From DASPXK01 sp035637315 (GTDB taxonomy: Bacteria; Chloroflexota; UBA6077; JACCZL01): a stretch of 5,165 nt of DNA. Where the stretch lies: contig DASPXK010000006.1 of the NCBI GenBank assembly GCA_035637315.1, forward strand, positions 1 to 5,165, in the 5' to 3' direction. The position numbers and the translations under genes are program-made. The notes under the pieces were generated by a model. That model saw nothing but the letters and a program-made list of their open reading frames with translations. It did no database searches and was not told the DNA's origin. Positions 4,413 to 5,165 of the stretch are shown piece after piece; within the stretch, counting starts at the first letter, position 1; every line of letters begins with the position of its first letter.

Positions 4413-5165
4413 AGACGGCCCCAGGCCGAGTTCTGTTCGCGGCGGCGGCGCTGCACGTGTGCAACGACGCCTTCTTCGCTGTCCTGTACCCGCTCCTGCC
4501 TTTCATCGCCGCCGAACTGGCGCTCTCATACGCCGAGGTGGGCCTGGTCAAGGCGGCCTTTACCGGCAGCGCCGGCGTGCTTCAGCTCCCGGCCGGCTTG
4601 CTGGCCGAGCGGTGGGGCGAGTATGCGCTGCTGGTCTGGGGCAACGGCTGGGTGGCCGCGGGCCTGCTTGGCATGGCTGTCGCGACGAGTCTGCCGATGC
4701 TGCTCGTCGTCGCGATCGCCGGCGGCTTGGGGGGGAACTTCCAGCACCCGCTAGCCTCGGCGATGGTCGCCCGAGCGTTCGAAAGCGGCCGACGAGGCAC
4801 CGCCATCGGGACGCTCAATTTCGCCGGCGACCTGGGCAAGATGGCGGCGCCGGCCCTGGTCGCCCTGCTTGCCTTCACCTTCGGCTGGCGCGTCACGCTG
4901 GCGACGCTGGGGGCTTTCGGCCTCGTGTTCTCGCTCGGCGTCGGACTGGCCCGTTCGTGGGTTCGGCCTCCCGAGCCAATGCCCACCCACCACACCGACG
5001 ACGGCACGAGGCGAGAGGCGGGAAGCATTCCGCCCGCCTACTGGCTGCTCGGGCTGGTCGGGATGCTCGATTCGAGTACTCGCGCGGCGTCGCTGACCTT
5101 CCTGCCGTTCGTCTTGCAGGGGCGCGGGGTCAGCCCCGCCGAGGTCGGCCTGCTGTTCGGCCTCT
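4397..5165 (+). CDS. MFS transporter, fosmidomycin-resistance (Fsr)-like, 3' end missing
   Basis: This is the first 256 residues of a major facilitator superfamily protein, open to the window edge. The N-terminal half is recognisable: HVCNDAFFAVLYPLLP (20-35) in the first membrane helix resembles the H-x2-ND segment of Fsr-type transporters. LSYAEVGL (43-50) follows, then GLLAERWG (67-74), a motif-A-like loop with Glu in place of the usual Asp. GGNFQHPLASAMVAR (112-126) corresponds to the FHPxA region of Fsr, and ESGRRGTAIG (129-138) follows. A polar linker of about 25 residues (188-212, with THHTDDGTRREAG) is the central cytoplasmic loop, and the seventh helix begins near 214. Such proteins export small molecules using the proton gradient; the substrate is unknown. 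ATG 4397 is the only sensible start, since the next candidate falls inside helix 1. It lies within a repeat and lacks a Shine-Dalgarno. Confidence 0.88.
   Translation, partial: MLTARKTAPGRVLFAAAALHVCNDAFFAVLYPLLPFIAAELALSYAEVGLVKAAFTGSAGVLQLPAGLLAERWGEYALLVWGNGWVAAGLLGMAVATSLPMLLVVAIAGGLGGNFQHPLASAMVARAFESGRRGTAIGTLNFAGDLGKMAAPALVALLAFTFGWRVTLATLGAFGLVFSLGVGLARSWVRPPEPMPTHHTDDGTRREAGSIPPAYWLLGLVGMLDSSTRAASLTFLPFVLQGRGVSPAEVGLLFGL

Overview
The window is GC-rich, codes entirely on the + strand, and carries four confident protein genes. In order they are an SDR-family oxidoreductase (51-863), a PhzF-family isomerase-like protein (934-1821), a large GT-C/family-39-type membrane glycosyltransferase (best start 2257, end 4293) and the first 256 codons of an MFS transporter of the Fsr (fosmidomycin-resistance) type that runs off the right edge (4397-5165). 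High GC, short repeat-filled gaps, intergenic GAGCGAAGCGAAGGATC palindromes and a family-39-type glycosyltransferase together suggest a Chloroflexota bacterium (Thermomicrobia/Sphaerobacter-like or an uncultured relative). That assignment is inference from style, since no marker gene is present.

Layout. Bases 1-51 probably hold the tail of an upstream gene whose TGA overlaps the SDR ATG. The SDR gene ends in another TGATG overlap. That overlap opens a 24-codon mini-ORF (863-937) with its own AGGAAG Shine-Dalgarno, and the mini-ORF stop overlaps the PhzF ATG, which has no Shine-Dalgarno of its own. The 435-base gap 1822-2256 has no convincing gene. It holds a 161-base element made of two perfect 33-base inverted arms, a short heptanucleotide array, a weak promoter candidate and a GC-rich hairpin. 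A strong GGAGGAA then precedes the glycosyltransferase, whose best start is a rare CTG. The 103-base gap before the MFS gene is almost entirely a second, unrelated inverted-repeat element, and the MFS start codon lies inside its right arm.

Function. The four genes do not form a recognisable pathway. SDR and PhzF could be cotranscribed (soluble oxidoreductase plus soluble isomerase, substrates unknown). The glycosyltransferase and MFS protein are integral membrane proteins that probably act on envelope sugars and small-molecule efflux. No phenazine genes are visible.

The most interesting signal is non-coding. Every intergenic gap carries 7-base-period tandem repeats (GACCCCT, CATTCTT, CATCCTC/AATTCTC, GCTGACG types), and two different inverted-repeat elements sit in this 5 kb. 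These repeats appear to supply or displace translation-initiation signals of the downstream genes.
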